From Xenopus tropicalis (taxonomy: Eukaryota > Chordata > Amphibia > Anura > Pipidae), in assembly GCF_000004195.4 (NCBI RefSeq), contig NC_030682.2:133692234-133756233 (forward strand): DNA of 64,000 bases. The letters run 5' to 3'. The position numbers and the translations under genes are program-made. Below, in pieces: positions 59,513 to 64,000 of this stretch; position 1 is the stretch's first letter, and each line of letters opens with the position of its first letter. The notes beneath the pieces are model-generated. The model made no database searches and was not told the origin of the DNA. It worked only from the letters and a program-made list of their open reading frames with translations.

Positions 59513-60606
59513 TATATAGTGGAGGGGCCACTCCCCCTTTACACCATATTTGGGTATAGGGTTGAGAAAATTCATTTTTTAAATCTAACTATTATAAATG
59601 CCATATTTTTATATCGAGGGGTGATATTTATTACTTTAGATCAGGGGGTAACTAAGTCAATATTGATTTGCTATGGTGGTGGACTGGTATACCCCAGTGT
59701 CTTACAATTGGGTACAATGGAGATAAGTTGTATTGGGTAAGGTTTGTATGTATTGACACTGCTGAAACTGAAGAAGTGACAATAGTGTTTTCAAAGGAAA
59801 AGATGGCGACACCCAGCGTAACTTCAATCAGGTATTTGCCTGCTTTATTCACAGTAGGGTTTTCTACAAACAGCTATTTTTAGTTTACACAATATACTAA
59901 AGGAAAATAAACTAGTAAACTGGCTGCTTGAATACCTCAGAAACCTGTTTTTGGCAGTTCCTTAGTCATCACTTTAGGACTTTTCTTCTTTGCTCTTCCA
60001 AAACTGCACAAGCTCATCACCAACTTTCTAGTTCCTACTAGACAGAAACTCACTCACAGCCCCACTATAGATCATGATTCATCAACCCCATCACCTGTAT
60101 TGGTGTTTGCAGCCCCAGGGAAAACAGCCCCTGTTATTCTGCACATTAACTCTGTATCATAATGCATTCTGTGGAAGATATGCCTTCCCTTTAGAGTCTT
60201 CCCAGCTACTGTGCCTCAGTCCAGTAGAAATTCTGGTGGACAGGACTTTATTAACCTAGCAGCTAGAAAGCAGTTGGAAGTCAGAATAGAATATGAATAG
60301 GTCATTAATAGAGAAGTATGAACATATAAAAAACTCAGTACAAAATAACAAATACTTTATCTGATAACCTGTAACCTGTTTTCCTAATGTTTATTCTGTT
60401 TTTTCTTTCTCTGGCCTCCTGGGGCCTTGGAAACTCAATAAAAATAGTTAAAATAAGGCAATAAGTTTCATGATTGGTTTTCAGCTGCCAAGGTCAGTAG
60501 TGCTGACAACCAGTATATTCTGAAAGATTTTGCAGCTGGAATGAGGCAGAATAGGAAGCAGGAAGGTCTATATTTAAAAAAATGAAGATGAGCTTACAAT
60601 GGGTCC
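59513..60606. other. Intergenic, no gene recognised
   Basis: Nothing supportable. Confidence 0.5.
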
Positions 60607-60614
60607 ATATATAA

Positions 60615-60899
60615 CAGGGGTCCCCAACCTTTCTTACTCGTGAGCCACAGTCAAATGTGAAAAGACTTGGAAAGCACCATAAAAGTTCATGGAGGTGCCA
60701 AATAAGGGCTGTGAATGGCTATTAGGCAGCCTCTATGCACACTATCAGCTTACAGGGGCTTTATTTGGTAGGAAATCTTGTTTTTATTCAAACAAGTCAG
60801 GAATTCAAAAATAACTACCTGGTTTGGGGGCACTGAGAGCAACATCCAAGGGATTGGGGAGCAACATATTGCCCCCGAGCCACTGGTTGGGGATCACTG
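60615..60899. mobile_element. hAT-type MITE, 8-bp TSD with one mismatch
   Basis: Ends CAGGGGTCCCCAACC and ggttggggatcactg bound 285 bp. Flanks ATATATAA (60607-60614) and ATATGTAA (60900-60907). Same family as 9955-10259. Confidence 0.92.
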
Positions 60900-60907
60900 A
60901 TATGTAA

Positions 60908-61904
60908 ATACTAAATGTTAATGTAAAGGCAACTATACCCCTAACATTGTGGTTCTATATAAATATAATCAAATACAGCCAGTTTATAGCAGTTAATGAA
61001 TAGACAGAGTGATCAGTGAGTGGCACCCACACCATGTTGAAATCATAGCTTAAGGCAAAAGTTAATATCTGCCAGTGTGATAAGAGTCTTTAAAGGATTA
61101 CATACAATAATTTAGTATTTTTAGTTCATTTCTTTCAAAACATATAAATCTCCTTTTTAAATCTCCTCTCAAATGATATGCCATATCTTAGATGGTTAAC
61201 AAACAAGATGGTTCACTTGGCTTTGCTATGAGACAGTTAATGAATGTCTCTTACAAGATGTTCAGGCACTGTATGTACTTTCACAGCAGTCTGTGGCTCT
61301 TTTGTACATTATAAGCAAACAGGGAAATAGCACTAATGGATGGTTTTGTGAAATACATATTCTTTTATTTCCAAGTCAGTGTATTTCTAATATATCTTTT
61401 ACCAGCAATCAGGGTACATTTCTTTCATGATTTGTTTGCATAATCTGGGGTTGATCAAAAGCCCCTGGAATCAAGCACAACTAAGCATATTACTTAATCA
61501 TGGTACCTGTGCTAGAATTCGATATTCCTGCCTCAGATTAACAGCATATTTTAGATATACTTTAACATATGAACTGCATATGGACTGGATTATACAATGT
61601 GTTAGTGATAGGGTTTTGAGTTTCCAATGTACCTGCAATAGAAGCTGTCTGGGATAGGGTGACAGGTGGGAGAACGACATGGGGGGAGGTCAAACATATG
61701 CATAAATAGTTACATACAACCTTTTCTTATAAACTTTCTTAAATAAAATTGCTTAAAACTATTCCCATTGATTCTATAGAACATCACCAGCATTAATTGC
61801 TGGGTATTTTCTGTTGACTTTTTATGTTTTTATTCTTTAATAAGAATTGAATAGATTGAATAGATCATTTTAAGAACACTACTAAATGCTTACCTGATTT
61901 TATT
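60908..61904. other. Intergenic, no gene recognised
   Basis: Nothing supportable. Confidence 0.5.
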
Positions 61905-62235
61905 TATATTATATTTATTTTGTTTTTCTATTACAACCAGTTCACCTACAGCTCCTTTCCTTGTCTAGCGATAAACACCACCCCCTTTTGCTGTCTGAGC
62001 ACTCCTTCTCTCTTTGACTATGAAAACCTCAAAGAGGTGCCTGCTGGACATGCCGACTGTCTCCGTTCCAAATAAAATCAATCAGGCATGTGCAGTAGGC
62101 AACTATTTAAGGTCATCATAGACAGAGAATTTAGGGCTCATAAAGCAAAAGGGGGAGGAGCATCACGCTAGACAAGGAAGTCAGTAAAGGAGCTGTAGTT
62201 GAACTGGTTGTAATAGAGAAACAAAATATATCTGG
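61905..62235. mobile_element. Palindromic MITE, ~330 bp
   Basis: attacaaccagttcacctac and agctcctttccttgtctagc at left are inverted at right (gctagacaaggaagtcag, ggagctgtagttgaactgg, ttgtaat). The pairing continues outward through ttttgtttttct / agagaaacaaaata. Exact ends and target duplication were not resolved. Confidence 0.8.
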
Positions 62236-64000
62236 ATGCAGAGAGGAAGGTCTGTTATTCTGGGGGCTGTACTGGGTCATTTTAGAGATTAAAAAAAAAG
62301 TTTACTTATTCTAAAATGCTTGAGTTGTTTTCTCTATAAAAGAGATAACTAAGTAAGATACAAGGAAACTTAACTGACGTCAAAACTGTGAACAGTCCAG
62401 CCAGTTGTTCAGCTCCATGTTAGAACCCTCACTGTGTTTGGAGCCCTCAGGGAATATTTTTTGTAAGAAGCATGGAGTTTGATTATTTTTTGTGGTTAAA
62501 CAGTGTTTTGGTTACTAGGAAAATCTGATCATATATTTACAAAAACTTTGCAGCTTTTTGGATTTAAAGCCTGCTGATCACTGAAGCGTACATTAAAAGA
62601 GACCTTACATAAGCCACTTTGTTTGGAAGCATAAATTAGATGCTAGGGCTAATTCCCTCTTTACAATGAGTTTATCTGTTTCCAAGGAGAAGCTCGGTGG
62701 CATCTCTGTAAAAGATAGGCGAAGGATAGAGGCTTAGATTGTGCACAACAACATCTGTGTTTTATTTTAAAAAGCTATTAAACTGTTAAAAACTACATTA
62801 ATACAGAATAAAGGCATTCATTTACACAGAAGTAAGGAGTTTATTTATTTCATTTCACTATTCTGGTTTGTAAGGGTCAAAAACAACATCCAGTATAAGC
62901 AGCTGACACATTTGCTAAAGCGTAAAAGGGAAACAACTACAAATGATGGAAAGGCATGAGTCCTGTCATCGGGCCAGTTCAAGTCAGGGGGTCAGACTGC
63001 CTCGAAAGGGTCATGGCATTCCACTAAAAAAGTGTGGTTTGGGCAGATACGGGTCAGGACTGGGTAGATCAGGGCATAACCAGGCAGCAATAGAATTATT
63101 CAAACTAGAGGCCCAGGTGAAAAGAATAGTGGATCAAGTGCGATCTAGGTTGCTGCAACACTGGTTTGCATTGCATGCATTTGCATACTTACTAGAACTT
63201 GTGCATGCATATGTCATGATGTTTGTGTTGTGTGTTGCTTGTGTGCTTTGATGTGCATGCACAATACACTTAGACAAACTTAATTTTCCTGGCAGAGTAA
63301 TTGTAGCTAACCAGAATTATACTTAGTCCTTCTTGACTGCACCTGTTGTGAACTTGGCCTGTTTGTTGGATCTGCATTGTATTCTTGGTTTGGCCACTTA
63401 CATGTATTCGTTCTGGGCTCTTTGCTGTCTACCACTGAAATCTCTCTCCCCTTCCTGTAGCCTTCAGTAGCAATGCACATGTGTGTAACTTGATCCTGTC
63501 TCCTGTTTTGAGCTACACAAGCCCACCAGCAAATCAGAAGCGGATCTGCCGGGGGGGGCGGGGGGGAATGAAATACATGTGCAGTATGAAGCAAGGAGGG
63601 AAAGGAAGGGAGAATACCTTTTTAAAGATGGCTGCCTGTTTAAGAAAACAGATAGAAAATGTGATTGAGTAAATATTTGATAAATATTTGATTAGGTGAG
63701 CCAAAAGTGTGGCGTTTTTACTAAACAATAGGAGGACTATTGGGCAGTATGCTTTCTAAATTTTGACTTGCATTCTCCTTTAATTTAAGCTGTTCAGAAT
63801 CTGATGAAGGCTGTTCAGATTGTATCTACATAACCAGCATGTTCTTGAGAATCCACCCTTCACTCTTGCTCCTGGGGTCCATGAGTTTTCCCTCAATGGG
63901 TCAGTGAACATGCTTCTTCACAGGTCCATCAACCTTAGATCCCTTACCTGAGGGGTTTGCAGAAGAGAGAGCAACATTTTAAGCTTTTATTAACAACTGT
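62236..64000. other. Intergenic, no gene recognised
   Basis: Contains a G-rich run near 63549-63566. Open frames up to about 100 codons have no recognisable similarity. No exon of a gene neighbouring eif3e was seen up to the right edge. Confidence 0.45.

Noticed and set aside
7301..64000. Exons of emc2, the expected upstream neighbour of eif3e
   Set aside because: I looked for segments resembling the EMC2 TPR protein and found none; the gene probably lies beyond the right edge.
1..64000. tRNA, rRNA or other structured RNA genes
   Set aside because: No tRNA box A/B pair or rRNA-like segment was recognised by eye; hairpins seen belong to MITEs. Absence is not proven without a covariance-model search.

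Overview
The window looks like vertebrate genomic DNA, most probably from a frog of the genus Xenopus. One protein-coding gene is recognisable: the first four exons of eif3e (translation initiation factor 3 subunit E) on the minus strand at 1736-7056. They encode residues 1-123, and the rest of the gene lies beyond the left edge. The Xenopus assignment is inference. It rests on vertebrate-like eIF3e exons with GT-AG introns, a dense load of short inverted-repeat DNA transposons with TTAA-type (TTAAAGG) and hAT-type (CAGxG) ends, and CR1, L2 and L1/Tx1-like LINE remnants, several of which I recall as common in Xenopus. No database search was possible.

Layout. 1-7.3 kb: eif3e exons 4 to 1 (right to left), a 30-bp minisatellite in intron 1, and a CpG-rich promoter with a roughly 50-bp internal duplication. 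7.3-16.4 kb: intergenic DNA with an L2 tail interrupted by a hairpin MITE, three hAT-type elements with 8-bp target duplications, a CR1 3' end, and a 5'-truncated L1/Tx1-like LINE that itself carries a short L2 insertion. 16.4-23.3 kb: a MITE with a 10-unit 52-bp array, an almost open L2-type reverse transcriptase reading frame with a damaged active site, and further MITEs. 23.37-27.05 kb: a 3.25-kb array of about 96 copies of a 34-bp unit that grew out of a CR1 tail between two TTAA-type MITE ends. 27-40 kb: MITEs, a CR1 fragment, and two fairly repeat-free stretches. 40.1-42.1 kb: a composite MITE with a six-copy 113-bp array and at least two nested elements. 43.3-44.7 kb: a 1.38-kb TIR element inserted at a TA inside a 33-bp tandem dimer. 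46-64 kb: a second MITE with an 11-unit 52-bp array, a degenerate Ty3/gypsy pol remnant with an internal duplication in RNase H, a near-perfect 419-bp palindromic MITE, further MITEs, and long stretches without recognisable genes.

From 7.3 to 64 kb there is no convincing host gene. In human, EIF3E is followed by RSPO2 and preceded by the divergent EMC2 gene after a long gap, so a gene-poor region upstream of eif3e is expected. I saw no EMC2 exon here.

I did not find a new molecular system. The most distinctive feature is that at least five tandem arrays sit on, or grew out of, transposable elements. In two cases the single-copy precursor of the unit can be identified elsewhere in the same window. 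Tandem repeats carried by MITEs have been described in Xenopus before, so this is a rich example of a known process.
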